A stretch of 64,000 nucleotides of DNA from DATEGZ01 sp035279905 (GCA_035279905.1 DATEGZ010000113.1:1-64000), one strand, 5' to 3'; shown: positions 7,773-17,762, counted from the stretch's first letter. Notes: generated from the letters alone by a model not told the origin. Numbers and translations: made by a program.

Positions 7773-10211
7773 ATGGACAAGAGCCTCCTCAGCGAACGCG
7801 ACATCTGCACGAAGTTCATCACACCGGCAGTGAAACGCGCCGGCTGGGATGAGATGTCCCAGATCCGCGAGGAAGTCAGTTTCACCAAGGGCCGGATCAT
7901 TGTCCGCGGCAAACTCGTTACGCGGGGTAAGGCCAAGCGTGCCGACTATGTCGTGTACTACAAGCCCAACATCCCGATCGCCATCATTGAAGCCAAGGAC
8001 AACAACAACAGCGTCGGCGCTGCGATGCAGCAGGGGCTCGACTACGCCGAAACACTGAATATCCCATTCGTCTTTTCTTCGAACGGCGACGGCTTCGTGT
8101 TCCACGATCGGACCGGGGCCGGCGCCGAGAGGGAAACGACGCTCGGACTTCACGAATTCCCATCACCAAAGGAGCTCTGGGACCGGTATCGTGTCTGGAA
8201 GAACCTTTCGCCTGATGAAGAGGCGATCGTTCTTCAGGACTACCACGACGACGGCGACGGTAAGGAGCCGCGCTACTACCAACGCAACGCGGTGAATGCC
8301 GCGATTGAAGCGATCGCCAAGGGCCAGAATCGCGTCCTGCTGGTCATGGCGACCGGCACGGGCAAGACCTATACGGCCTTTCAAATCATCTGGCGTCTGT
8401 GGAAGGCAAAGCGCAAGAAGCGGATTCTGTTCCTTGCCGACCGCAATGTTCTCATTGACCAGACGATGGTCAATGACTTCCGGCCGTTCGGGAACGTGAT
8501 GGCGAAACTCAGCACCAGCTCGAAAACCATTGAGCGGCCAGACGGCACCGAAGAACAGATCGTCACCGCACTCGACAAACACCGGCGCATTGATACGTCC
8601 TACGAGGTATACCTTGGCCTGTACCAGGCCATCACGGGACCTGAAGACCGCCAGAAGCTCTTCAAGGAGTTTTCACCCGGGTTCTTCGACTTGATCGTCA
8701 TCGACGAGTGCCACCGTGGCAGCGCGGCCGAAGATGCCGCGTGGCGGGAGATCTTGGACTACTTTGCCAGCGCGACGCAGATCGGCATGACGGCCACGCC
8801 AAAAGAGACGAAGTACGTCTCGAACATCAACTATTTCGGTTCGCCGGTGTACAGCTACACGCTTAAGCAGGGCATCGACGACGGATTTCTTGCGCCCTAC
8901 AAGGTGGTCAAGGTTCACATTGATCGTGACGTCGAAGGCTACCGGCCAGAAATCGGAGACGTGGACCGCGAAGGCAACGAGATCGAGGACCGTATCTACA
9001 ATCAGAAGGACTTCGACCGGACCCTCGTGCTTGATGACCGTACGAGGCTTGTTGCGGCCAAGGTCACCGAGTTCCTCAAAGAGAGCGGGAACCGCTTTCA
9101 GAAGACCATCGTGTTTTGCGTCGACCAGGAACACGCCGCTCGGATGCGGCAAGCCCTGGTCAACGAGAATCAGGATCTCTGCAACGAGAACCACCGCTAC
9201 GTCATGCGTATTACGGGGAGTGATGGCGAGGGCTTGGCCTACCTCGGCAAGTTCATCGATCCGGAATCGCGGTATCCGGTACTAGTTACAACCTCTCGCC
9301 TGCTTTCGACAGGCGTCGACGCCCAAACCTGCCGTCTCATTGTCCTCGACCGTCCCGTCGGTTCCATGACCGAGTTCAAGCAAATCATCGGACGCGGAAC
9401 CCGGGTTCACGAGGACACCAAGAAGTTCTACTTCACTGTCATCGATTTCCGTGGCGCGACAAACCTGTTTGCCGACCCTGACTTCGACGGCCCGGTACTG
9501 CAGATCTACGAACCCGGCGAGGACGACCCAATGGTGCCGCCCGATGAGCCACCTCCGGTCGATCCGAACGATCCGATCCCGCCGACGCCCGGAAGCGACG
9601 AGATCGTCGTCGACGGCACTGATATCGCGATTCCTCCCGACGTTGAGAGGCGCATGAAGGTGTACGTGGACGGCGTGGGCGCGACGATCGTTGCGGAACG
9701 GGTTGAGTATCTCGATGAGAATGGCAAGCTGGTCACGACGAGTCTTCGCGATTTCACAAAGAAGGCACTCAGAAAGCGGTTTGCTAGCTTGGACGACTTC
9801 CTAAAGCAGTGGAACAGTGCGAAGCGAAAGGAGGCCGTGCTCGAGGAGCTCGAGGCGGAGGGCCTTCAGCTCGACTCGCTCGCCGAGGGTAAGGAACTCG
9901 ACCCGTTCGACCTGATCTGTCACGTGGCGTTTGATCGTCCGCCGCTGACGCGCAAGGAGAGGGCCGCGAACGTCCGCAAGCGCGATGTATTCACGAAGTT
10001 CGGCCCGCAGGCTCGCGCAGTTCTCGAAGCACTGCTCCAGAAATATCAGGACGAGGGCGTCATTGGTTTGGACGACCCGCGCGTCCTTCAGATTCCGCCG
10101 TTTGACGCGATGGGAACGCCGATGCAGCTCGTCCGACAGTTCGGCGACCTCGCCGGATTTGAGCGAGCTGTGCGCCAGCTTCAGTCCGCGTTGTACGAGG
10201 AAGCGTCATAG
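7773..10211 (+). CDS. hsdR: Type I restriction endonuclease, motor/nuclease subunit HsdR
   Basis: The DNA-translocating and cleaving subunit of a type I restriction system, 812 residues. The N-terminal PD-(D/E)xK nuclease is visible as D58 in ADYVVYY and E73-A-K75 in IIEAKDN. The SF2 motor has Walker A ATGTGKTYTA (K198), DECH at 311-314, the TATPKET motif and a late helicase motif QIIGRGTRVHED. The C-terminal part resembles the EcoEI-type HsdR C-domain. The length is normal. HsdM starts two bases after the stop. Confidence 0.95.
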   Translation: MDKSLLSERDICTKFITPAVKRAGWDEMSQIREEVSFTKGRIIVRGKLVTRGKAKRADYVVYYKPNIPIAIIEAKDNNNSVGAAMQQGLDYAETLNIPFVFSSNGDGFVFHDRTGAGAERETTLGLHEFPSPKELWDRYRVWKNLSPDEEAIVLQDYHDDGDGKEPRYYQRNAVNAAIEAIAKGQNRVLLVMATGTGKTYTAFQIIWRLWKAKRKKRILFLADRNVLIDQTMVNDFRPFGNVMAKLSTSSKTIERPDGTEEQIVTALDKHRRIDTSYEVYLGLYQAITGPEDRQKLFKEFSPGFFDLIVIDECHRGSAAEDAAWREILDYFASATQIGMTATPKETKYVSNINYFGSPVYSYTLKQGIDDGFLAPYKVVKVHIDRDVEGYRPEIGDVDREGNEIEDRIYNQKDFDRTLVLDDRTRLVAAKVTEFLKESGNRFQKTIVFCVDQEHAARMRQALVNENQDLCNENHRYVMRITGSDGEGLAYLGKFIDPESRYPVLVTTSRLLSTGVDAQTCRLIVLDRPVGSMTEFKQIIGRGTRVHEDTKKFYFTVIDFRGATNLFADPDFDGPVLQIYEPGEDDPMVPPDEPPPVDPNDPIPPTPGSDEIVVDGTDIAIPPDVERRMKVYVDGVGATIVAERVEYLDENGKLVTTSLRDFTKKALRKRFASLDDFLKQWNSAKRKEAVLEELEAEGLQLDSLAEGKELDPFDLICHVAFDRPPLTRKERAANVRKRDVFTKFGPQARAVLEALLQKYQDEGVIGLDDPRVLQIPPFDAMGTPMQLVRQFGDLAGFERAVRQLQSALYEEAS

Positions 10212-10213
10212 AT

Positions 10214-11674
10214 ATGTCGGTCAGAAACCTGGTCAAGTCCATTCAAGATCTCATGCGCCAGGATGTGGGCGTTGATGGCGACGCCCAGCGCATCTCCCAG
10301 TTGTGCTGGATGTTCTTCCTCAAGATCATCGATGATCAGGACCAACAACTCGAACTGTTGAATCCGACCTCCTACAAGTCGCCCATTCCAAAGAAGCTGC
10401 AGTGGCGCGAGTGGGCGGCCGATCCCGAAGGGATGACCGGCGAAACTCTGCTCGCCTTCATCAACGATGAGCTGTTTCCCACTCTCAAGGAGCTGCCGAC
10501 GACAGGCAAAGGCGGCAACAGGCGCCGGGTCGTCCGGGACGTGTTCGAGGACGCTTACAACTACATGAAGTCGGGCCAGCTCGTCCGCCAAGTCGTCAAC
10601 AAGATTAGCGCCGTCGACTTCAATAACCTGGCCGAGCGTCAGCACTTCGGGGATATCTACGAACAGATACTTGCAGATCTCCAGAGTGCAGGTAACGCGG
10701 GCGAGTACTACACGCCTCGCGCCGTCACGTCCTTCATGGTGGACCGCATCGATCCCAGGCCAGGTGAGATTCTGCTCGATCCGGCGTGTGGCACCGGCGG
10801 TTTTCTGACCGGCGCCATCGGTCACATGCGCGACCGCTACGTCAGCACCGTGGAGCACGAGCTCGAGATGCAGCAGGGTTTGCGCGCAGTGGAGAAGAAG
10901 CAGTTGCCGCACATGTTGTGCGTCACGAACATGCTGCTGCACAACATCGAAGATCCCAGCTTCGTTCGCCACGATAACACGCTGGCGCGTCCGTACATCA
11001 GTTACACGAACGCCGATCGCGTGGACATCGTCCTCACCAACCCGCCGTTTGGTGGCAAGGAAGAAGACGGCATCGAGTCGAACTTTCCGACGGATCTGCG
11101 CACGCGCGAGACGGCGGACCTGTTTCTGGCGCTGATCATTCGGCTGCTCAAGCCGGGCGGTCGAGCGGCTGTCGTGTTGCCGGATGGTTCGCTCTTCGGC
11201 GAAGGCGTCAAGACTCGAATCAAGGAAAGCTTGCTGGCGGAGTGCAACCTGCACACAATCGTCCGGCTACCCAACAGCGTCTTCAAGCCGTACGCGTCAA
11301 TCGGCACGAATCTGCTCTTCTTCGAGAAGGGCGAACCGACGAAGGAGACATGGTTCTTTGAGCATCGGGTGGTCACTGGTCAGAAGGCATATTCGATGAC
11401 GAAGCCGATTCGCGTCGAGTACCTGACGCCATGCGCCAACTGGTGGGGCGGCGCGGAGCGCAAGGGCCGCTTGGAGAACGAGGTCGCGTGGAAGGTTACG
11501 GCCGATGATGTGAAGGGCCGCGGCTACAACTTGGATATCAAGAACCCGCATACGGTCGCCGATCAGCATGGCGATCCGGAAGAGCTGCTTGCGAAGATCA
11601 ACGAGGCCGAGCGAGAAGCGAATGCCCTTCGCGATCAGCTCAAGGCCGTTCTCACGGAGGCGCTTCTACGATGA
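10214..11674 (+). CDS. hsdM: Type I DNA N6-adenine methyltransferase HsdM
   Basis: The modification subunit, 486 residues. It has the N-terminal helical HsdM domain, the SAM-binding motif DPACGTGGFL beginning near residue 189 and the catalytic NPPF motif near 276-279, and ends in an Arg/Glu-rich coiled coil that would contact HsdS. Its last codon overlaps the hsdS start (ATGA), so the two products are made together. The methylated sequence cannot be read from the protein. Confidence 0.96.
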   Translation: MSVRNLVKSIQDLMRQDVGVDGDAQRISQLCWMFFLKIIDDQDQQLELLNPTSYKSPIPKKLQWREWAADPEGMTGETLLAFINDELFPTLKELPTTGKGGNRRRVVRDVFEDAYNYMKSGQLVRQVVNKISAVDFNNLAERQHFGDIYEQILADLQSAGNAGEYYTPRAVTSFMVDRIDPRPGEILLDPACGTGGFLTGAIGHMRDRYVSTVEHELEMQQGLRAVEKKQLPHMLCVTNMLLHNIEDPSFVRHDNTLARPYISYTNADRVDIVLTNPPFGGKEEDGIESNFPTDLRTRETADLFLALIIRLLKPGGRAAVVLPDGSLFGEGVKTRIKESLLAECNLHTIVRLPNSVFKPYASIGTNLLFFEKGEPTKETWFFEHRVVTGQKAYSMTKPIRVEYLTPCANWWGGAERKGRLENEVAWKVTADDVKGRGYNLDIKNPHTVADQHGDPEELLAKINEAEREANALRDQLKAVLTEALLR

Positions 11675-13422
11675 ACCAGACGCGGCTGCTCAAACATTTC
11701 GATCTGATCAGCGGGGCACCGGATGCGGTGCCCCGCCTGCGGCAGTTCATTCTGGAGCTCGCGGTGCGAGGCAGGCTGGCTGAGCAGGATCCGAGCGAAG
11801 GGTCGGCGTTTGAGTTGCTAGGGCAGATTCAGCAGGAGAAGGCACGGTTAGTGAAAGCCGGAACGATACGAAGTCGGAAGGTTGTCGAAGCCAACGTTCG
11901 TGCGGAAGACGAGCTGTACCCGCTTCCTGCCGGCTGGATGTGGTGCCGCCTGTCTGACGTTGGCGCGATCGTTGGCGGTGGCACTCCGCCCAGCGATGAC
12001 GCCAGTAACTTCACGACTAGCGGTTCGGGAACAGCGTGGCTCACTCCCGCGGACCTCGGCAGACAGCAAGAGGAGTATGTATCTCATGGGGCACGCGATC
12101 TCACGCCAGTCGGTCTAGCGTCGTCATCGGCGACCATGATGCCGAAGGGCTCAGTTTTGTTCACCAGTCGTGCCCCAATTGGGTACACCGCGATCGCTGC
12201 AAACGAACTATCCACGAATCAGGGCTTCAAGTCAGTCGTTCCGTTCGTCATGTCCTGCAATCGCTATGTTGCCGTTTACTTCAGGGCCTTCGGACGGCGA
12301 ATTGAAGAGATGGCATCCGGTACCACGTTTCGCGAGGTGTCTGGTCGAATTGTTTCGGCCTTGCCGTTTCCACTACCTCCGCTCGCCGAGCAACAGCGCA
12401 TCGTGGCCAAAGTGGACGAGCTGATGGCCCTGTGCGATCGGCTCGAAGCGGCGCAAGCAGAGCGGGAGCGCCGGCGGGATCGGCTAGCGGCGTCCTCGCT
12501 GAGTCGGCTCAATCAGCCTGCGAATGACCATTCCTTTCGCGACGACGCCGGTTTCTATCTCGCGCAGTTTCCTCGGCTAACACTCCGGGCAGAACATATC
12601 GGTGCACTGCGCGAGACGATCGTAAATTTCGCTGTTCGAGGAAAACTGGTCAGGCAGGATGTCCGTGACGAATGCACCCGTGAATTGCTAGCTCGAAGCA
12701 AAACTGAGAGAGAGCAGCTTGTGAAGCAGGGAGCCTTGAAGCGTGTCGCCCCACCGAATTGGGTCGGGATCGACGAGGCCCCTTTCGAACCGCCTGCAGG
12801 GTGGGCATGGGTCACGATTGGAGATCTATTGCTCGGTGATTCGCAGAATGGTTACTCGAAGAAACCAGATGGTGCCGCCGACGGAGTTCCAGTTCTTCGA
12901 ATCAGCGCAGGCACGACGAGACGAGACGGTATGGTTGCTGAGGAAGAACACAAACGCTCCGGTGGTATTTCCTCGGAACTGCGCGCTCACTACGGATTGC
13001 TGCCCGGAGATTTGCTGGCGTGTCGGTTCAATGGCAACCGGAGTTTTGTTGGTCGTTTGTCGCTGTACACCGGATACTTGGGGCTAGATCCAATCTATCC
13101 GGACAAGCTGATTCGCTTGCGACTGCTGTCGCAGTTCTTTCTGCCGAAGCTAGTCGTGTACTTTGCTCAATCGAGCGTAGTGCGCAGGGACATCGAAGAT
13201 TATTGCGCCACGACCGTAGGCAATTGGGGTATCAGCGCATCGAACCTGAAGAACGTCAAGATCCCGATCCCCCCTCTGGCAGAGCAGCACCGGATCGTGG
13301 CCAGGCTTGATGAGCTGATGGCGTCCTGTGACCGGCTGGAAACGTTGGTGACAACTGCGCGGACCGATGAGCGTGGCCTGCTCGATACGGTGCTTCATGA
13401 GGCACTCGCGGTCGGTGCTTGA
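11671..13422 (+). CDS. hsdS: Type I specificity subunit HsdS
   Basis: The DNA-recognition subunit, 583 residues, with the full two-domain arrangement. Target recognition domain 1 (about 80-240) is followed by a conserved helix LPPLAEQQRIVAKVDELMAL. Domain 2 (about 380-540) is followed by the matching repeat IPPLAEQHRIVARLDELMAS. Both halves are intact, so a bipartite target is expected. It is coupled to hsdM by a four-base overlap. The order hsdR-hsdM-hsdS without a gap suggests one transcript. Confidence 0.95.
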   Translation: MNQTRLLKHFDLISGAPDAVPRLRQFILELAVRGRLAEQDPSEGSAFELLGQIQQEKARLVKAGTIRSRKVVEANVRAEDELYPLPAGWMWCRLSDVGAIVGGGTPPSDDASNFTTSGSGTAWLTPADLGRQQEEYVSHGARDLTPVGLASSSATMMPKGSVLFTSRAPIGYTAIAANELSTNQGFKSVVPFVMSCNRYVAVYFRAFGRRIEEMASGTTFREVSGRIVSALPFPLPPLAEQQRIVAKVDELMALCDRLEAAQAERERRRDRLAASSLSRLNQPANDHSFRDDAGFYLAQFPRLTLRAEHIGALRETIVNFAVRGKLVRQDVRDECTRELLARSKTEREQLVKQGALKRVAPPNWVGIDEAPFEPPAGWAWVTIGDLLLGDSQNGYSKKPDGAADGVPVLRISAGTTRRDGMVAEEEHKRSGGISSELRAHYGLLPGDLLACRFNGNRSFVGRLSLYTGYLGLDPIYPDKLIRLRLLSQFFLPKLVVYFAQSSVVRRDIEDYCATTVGNWGISASNLKNVKIPIPPLAEQHRIVARLDELMASCDRLETLVTTARTDERGLLDTVLHEALAVGA

Positions 13423-13516
13423 GTAGGTCTTGTTCTTATCGAATGGCTTGCCTCCGATCTAGATCGTTGGTGCGAACGCTACGTCCCGAATCGAGCGAAC
13501 AGCGTAGGAAAACCTT

Positions 13517-14752
13517 GTGAGCGGTAACACTGACACCGGGTCACAACCGCACTTCGTCATCTTTCTGCCGTTCTTGCGGCTGAACTCAGCGTGCTCTGTC
13601 GCCGGGGTCGAGTTCGTTCCCTTGCGCGACGGCGACGACAATGTGCCTTCGACGCTCTCAGCAGCCGTCGCTCCGCTGGAGAAGATCCTATCCGGCTATA
13701 CCGACCGGCACGCGGAACCCTTCACCAATTGCGTCGTCGCGACCATCCCCGGGCGAGGTTGGGACCTGACGATCGCTGATGGGCCGGCCGTGAATTGGGC
13801 TGCATCTCTGCTGTTTCTGGCATGTTGGTCCGCGAATCGCTACTTCGAGAGCGGCACTCGCCGGTACGTGAACTCGAGCGCCTTTAGAATCGTGGGCCAG
13901 AGTTATTCGGGTGCTCTGCCTGACCACATCGCGGTGTCAGCTCGCCGTCGAGATGGCGGCTGGCTTGACGGCGGCTATGAGCATGGTGCGTTCAAATTCT
14001 CAACGCCCCTGCAGTGTTCTGTTCGGACACCCGCAACCATCGATGAATCGTTCTTGTGCGGACTCGAAGCGGCACAGACCGCTGGCTCGCCGACGATCGG
14101 TCTCCTGGAATCCGCGCTGCGATTTGTAGGCCTGGCCAACACCGACGATGACTTGATGGCAGAAAACGCCGAGGCAATCCTGATGGGATCTGCCTTCGAC
14201 CAATTGCTGCTCGCGGGCCGCAAGTCGAGTGCCTACAATCTCGGCCGGGCGTTCGGGGCACTATTCGGGCAGTTCGGAACAGCTACGGTTTCGGAGGCCA
14301 TGAAGGCACGGCCGAACATCGAAATCGACCAGAAGTATGCATCGGTTCAACCGAGCTGGTGGGTGCATCGGAAGTGGATCGAGGAACTCTACGACGCCCG
14401 TAGCCAGGTCGTCCACAAAGGGCACCAGGGGGCTCGAAAGTGGGGGTGGGGACTGAACGAGCATCTGGTCATGGCTGCCCACGTATTCCCTCTGACCGTC
14501 AAGCTGCTCCTTGCCCGCGCCGGTCATTACACTTTGAGTGACGATGACTGTGTGGCAGGTAGGGTGGTTGACAAGCTTCTAATTTGCACGGGCTGGGACG
14601 ATGGCCCAGACGAAGGAGAAGCATCCGTGTGGTCGACAGTCATTTCCGATGTGTGGCTGACCCAGAAGGTCGAGAAGTCGTTAGAAAAATACAAGAAGGA
14701 GCATCCCGACTTGTCCGGGGAGCCGAATGACGGTTCGTCATCGGCCTCCTAA
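13517..14752 (+). CDS. HEPN-like protein, unknown function
   Basis: A 411-residue protein with a GTG start preceded by AGGA. The C-terminal third has WWVHRKWIEELYDARSQVVH with R295-x4-H300, the Rx4-6H signature of HEPN ribonuclease-type domains (ApeA-like in character). The N-terminal two thirds are unrecognised and resemble the substrate-sensing part of such proteins. It lies 94 bases behind hsdS in the same direction. HEPN proteins are frequent RNA-cleaving effectors in defence islands. That role is inferred here. Confidence 0.65.
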   Translation: MSGNTDTGSQPHFVIFLPFLRLNSACSVAGVEFVPLRDGDDNVPSTLSAAVAPLEKILSGYTDRHAEPFTNCVVATIPGRGWDLTIADGPAVNWAASLLFLACWSANRYFESGTRRYVNSSAFRIVGQSYSGALPDHIAVSARRRDGGWLDGGYEHGAFKFSTPLQCSVRTPATIDESFLCGLEAAQTAGSPTIGLLESALRFVGLANTDDDLMAENAEAILMGSAFDQLLLAGRKSSAYNLGRAFGALFGQFGTATVSEAMKARPNIEIDQKYASVQPSWWVHRKWIEELYDARSQVVHKGHQGARKWGWGLNEHLVMAAHVFPLTVKLLLARAGHYTLSDDDCVAGRVVDKLLICTGWDDGPDEGEASVWSTVISDVWLTQKVEKSLEKYKKEHPDLSGEPNDGSSSAS

Positions 14753-14812
14753 TGGGCGGAAAAGCGCAGGTCTGGAGTGTCCCGGAATCGCAACAGCCAT
14801 CGATGGCTGATC

Positions 14813-14818
14813 TAAACT
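14813..14818 (+). promoter_or_regulatory. -10-like hexamer six bases before the next start codon
   Basis: TAAACT is followed by exactly six bases and then the ATG at 14825. No Shine-Dalgarno sequence is present, so a leaderless transcript is suggested. No convincing -35 box is visible. The same spacing recurs at four other genes in the window. Confidence 0.4.
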
Positions 14819-14824
14819 CGTTCG

Positions 14825-15634
14825 ATGCCTTCCACGCCGGGAAAAGAGCGATCTCTCCTGCGGCGATTCCTGACCGCCTACGACCATGGCGATTGGGATG
14901 ACCCGAATCCCGACTGGGTTGACGAGAGGATGGACGGCGCGGTTGAAGTTGTTGCCAGGCGGAAGAGCGATGGCGCCACACTCGCGATCGAGCACACGAT
15001 CATTCAGCCAAGGCCGCAGGAGAAGGAGGACTTTGCCAGGTTCAGCCGCGCGTTTGATCTGGACAGGCGCGATCCGTCGCTTGAGCGGCCAGAGTCGTAC
15101 ATCTACGTCGATGTGCCGTTTGGCGCGCTCCAGAAGGGTGAGGACTGGAGTATCTTGGCGCACGACGTCTGCGAGTGCATTCGCCGGAACAAGGAATCGA
15201 TACCCGAGGGCTGGTCGCAACTGCCCTGTGCAACGACTGTCGGCAAAGACATCACTCTGCGGGTGCGGCTCGTGCATGACGCCGGAAGCAAGGAGTCGCG
15301 GACTCTGATACGCAGATACGGTTCATTCGACCTTGCGTCCACCGTTCGAACAGCCTTGTCGAACAAGCTACCCAAACTCGTAGCTACGGCCGCAAGCAGG
15401 CGGCTCCTAATGTTTGAGCGGGATCAGTGGCATGTCGACCACGTCTCGATTGCCACCGAAATCGAGGAGCAGAGAGCAAGTTTCCCGCAGTTGTCGTTGG
15501 TCGATGAGATCTGGATCGCCGAGACGCACGAAAACCAATTCTACGTCCTGTTCGAGCCCCTGCTGCCGGGGCGACCCTACAGCCCGATGTACACGTTTCA
15601 TGGCGACGTCTTGCACAGAGCGCCCGGCTACTAG
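14825..15634 (+). CDS. Hypothetical protein, possibly nuclease-like
   Basis: A 269-residue protein. Residues 36-62 (DGAVEVVARRKSDG, then LAIEHTIIQP) pair an Asp with a hydrophobic strand ending in Glu56-His-Thr. This pattern resembles PD-(D/E)xK nuclease cores, although the usual Lys is missing. There is no signal peptide or membrane segment. It is probably leaderless. It lies in the defence cluster behind hsdS. The nuclease link is tentative. Confidence 0.65.
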   Translation: MPSTPGKERSLLRRFLTAYDHGDWDDPNPDWVDERMDGAVEVVARRKSDGATLAIEHTIIQPRPQEKEDFARFSRAFDLDRRDPSLERPESYIYVDVPFGALQKGEDWSILAHDVCECIRRNKESIPEGWSQLPCATTVGKDITLRVRLVHDAGSKESRTLIRRYGSFDLASTVRTALSNKLPKLVATAASRRLLMFERDQWHVDHVSIATEIEEQRASFPQLSLVDEIWIAETHENQFYVLFEPLLPGRPYSPMYTFHGDVLHRAPGY

Positions 15635-15695
15635 ACCGATCCGCTCTCCCGTCGGCCGGCGGAGAGCTGACACCACTCTCTAGGCCGAGAACGAC

Positions 15696-16658
15696 ATGGC
15701 GAAGTACAAGTGGCAGCACTTCCTCCCAGAGTCATATCTTCGCGCCTTCGTCGACTCCAAACGCGTGAAGATCGGCCAACACGATCTGTGGGTGTATCGC
15801 GCCGGTGAAGATCCCAAAGCCCGTGGCCCCAAAGGCGTGGCGTCCGAGTACGAGCTCTACACAACAGACGAGATCGAGGATCCGGTCGCTATCGAGAAGA
15901 TGTTGAGCTTCATTGAGGGCGGAACGAAGCCTCACTTGGGAAAGCTGCGTTCCGGAGACATCAACCTTACTCCCCAAGAAAAATCGGAGTTTGCAACGTA
16001 CATAGGAGTGCAGCTCATTCGTACGCCGCTCGCACGCGACCGAGCCAACGCTCTGTGGATCGAGATCAGTAAGCAGGGGTTTAAGAAGGTCTTGGACGAG
16101 GGCAGCCTCCCCGCAATCATTGCTAGGTACGAGGCTGAAACCGGGGAGAAGTTCCCGCAAGACATGGCGACTGCCGAAAACGCGGTGCGAAAGGTCATCG
16201 ATGGCACTATCAGAATCGAGCAGACGAGCAAGGGCTGGACCCTGAGGCACCTTTTCGAACTTGGTCTCGCCTTTGGCGACCGGTTCGAGAAGATGCGTTG
16301 GGCGCTACTTGAGGCCCCGGCGTCAACCGCGTTCATCACATCTGACAATCCAGTCCATGTTGCCGATCCAGCCGCGCACGTCCAGGGGCCGAAGGATTTC
16401 AAGGGGTCGACCAAAATGCGGATGTCTTTTCCACTGAGTCCCCAGTTCATGCTGTACGGCGCCTTCGTATCGGGCCCCGACGAGCGCTCGATGCTGACAA
16501 CGGCGGAGGTGCGTGAGACGCAGGACCTTCAGATCGCGCAGGCCTTCACGGAGGTCTACGCCTCTTTCGAATCCGAGGAACTGAAAGCAAGGGTCGATCA
16601 CATTCTGGGCACACGACCGAAGCTGGCTTGGCCGCTGCCTCCCGGCTTGCTCGATTAG
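15696..16658 (+). CDS. DUF4238 protein
   Basis: A 320-residue protein. The N-terminus KWQHFLPESYLRAFVD and the later VQLIRTPLARDRAN are characteristic of DUF4238, a family of unknown biochemical role commonly carried on mobile and defence islands. The conserved His and Glu of QHFLPESY are present. It is the last gene before the tRNA-like fragment that appears to close the island. Confidence 0.8.
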   Translation: MAKYKWQHFLPESYLRAFVDSKRVKIGQHDLWVYRAGEDPKARGPKGVASEYELYTTDEIEDPVAIEKMLSFIEGGTKPHLGKLRSGDINLTPQEKSEFATYIGVQLIRTPLARDRANALWIEISKQGFKKVLDEGSLPAIIARYEAETGEKFPQDMATAENAVRKVIDGTIRIEQTSKGWTLRHLFELGLAFGDRFEKMRWALLEAPASTAFITSDNPVHVADPAAHVQGPKDFKGSTKMRMSFPLSPQFMLYGAFVSGPDERSMLTTAEVRETQDLQIAQAFTEVYASFESEELKARVDHILGTRPKLAWPLPPGLLD

Positions 16659-16823
16659 AACTAGAGGTGAGCGCCCAGACGTCACCAAGCCCAACCAGGG
16701 GACATACCGGGACATTGCGCTCAAATTCGACCGAGGCAACCCCGCACTTTGTTCCCGCTATGTTCCCGGGAAACAATCAGTGAGCTATCCAGGAAGTCGA
16801 ATTGGTAACTTTCTTAGGAAAAC

Positions 16824-16870
16824 TGGAGCCGGCGCGCGGACTTCAACCGCGGACCTGCTGATTGCGAATT
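16824..16870 (-). other. Degenerate tRNA-Thr-like 3' end, probable attachment-site remnant
   Basis: Read on the minus strand, this stretch contains AATCAGCAGGTCC, a T-arm CCGCGG...CCGCG and a CCA-ending acceptor CGCCGGCTCCA. That is the 3' half of a tRNA, closest in memory to tRNA-Thr. The T-loop (TTGAAGT) is altered, the anticodon arm is rebuilt as a 9-bp stem and no D-arm follows, so it is not a working tRNA. Integrases commonly recombine within tRNA 3' ends. Position and orientation fit the right border of the element carrying the conjugation and restriction genes. Confidence 0.55.
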
Positions 16871-16909
16871 AGCAACCAGCTACAAAGAGGACTCGGTGCG
16901 GTTTTCAGC

Positions 16910-17539
16910 TCATCGAAGTAGGCCGATCGCGTCCGATAGAATGTAGAGTCCCAGCGCAATCAGCACAAACGGTAGCGCGATCTGGCCGTACTGACGTACG
17001 TGCTGCCCCGCGATGCGATTGTTGACCATGCCGTAGGCTACGGCACACCAGACCGCGGTCATCACGGCGAACACGGCGGCGTACACGGGAATCATGCGGA
17101 AGTCCTTGGCAAAAAGCGGGATGTAGACGCTGAGGTTGTCGCCGCCGTTCGCCATCGTCACGCTCATCACGGCCAGAATCTGGGAGCGCGTGGCCTGGTC
17201 TAAGCGGTGGTCGCGATTCTGCGTCCCGGGTGTTCCCGAGGCTCCGCTGCCGGCGGCGGTGCTCTTACGGAGCTGCCAAGCCCGGCGAATTCCCAGCGCG
17301 AGCGGGACGAGGCCAAGCAGCGCGACCCACCCCTCAGGCAGGGCAATTGCGGCCAAGGCCGCGACTGCACTTGTGACGACAAGGACGCCGATGCCGGCAA
17401 ACTGCCCGATCAGCACCGAGCGCGTCGTCAGGTGTGAATCGGCGAAGAACGCGGTCAAGAGGAAAATGTCGTCGATGTTCGTCGACGCAAACACGACGAT
17501 TGCGACGCCGAGCACGACAAAAACAGATGACGTGAGCAT
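16910..17539 (-). CDS. cadD: CadD-family cadmium resistance transporter
   Basis: A 209-residue inner-membrane protein with about five hydrophobic segments. The N-terminal FASTNIDDIFLLTAFF and the central ANGGDNLSVYIPLFA carry the conserved Asn/Asp residues of CadD-type transporters, which give cadmium tolerance. The start is the ATG of MLTSSVF. It is divergent from the copper operon and sits alone beside the tRNA-like border. Substrate assignment is by family only. Confidence 0.85.
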   Translation of the reverse strand: MLTSSVFVVLGVAIVVFASTNIDDIFLLTAFFADSHLTTRSVLIGQFAGIGVLVVTSAVAALAAIALPEGWVALLGLVPLALGIRRAWQLRKSTAAGSGASGTPGTQNRDHRLDQATRSQILAVMSVTMANGGDNLSVYIPLFAKDFRMIPVYAAVFAVMTAVWCAVAYGMVNNRIAGQHVRQYGQIALPFVLIALGLYILSDAIGLLR

Positions 17540-17762
17540 CGAACGGCTTTCCGGCCTGGAAGCGAAGCATAGTCGAAGCGTCGCCCGACACCGATCAGGC
17601 CTTCATGGCGCGCGGCGCCACCGCGATCGAGTCGCGCCGCCGACACACGTGATCAGGATCTCCCGCTGAACGGTGCAGGCGCTATTGGTGGCCGAATCTC
17701 GTTTTCTGCTGACGTCAGATTGACCGTGTCGGGTCCCAGGCGGAGGTGCAACCGCGTGCAAT

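Noticed and set aside
10181..11254. A 357-residue frame on the minus strand opposite hsdM
   Set aside because: It lies fully antisense to a certain gene, has no motif or ribosome binding site and reflects codon bias in high-GC DNA.
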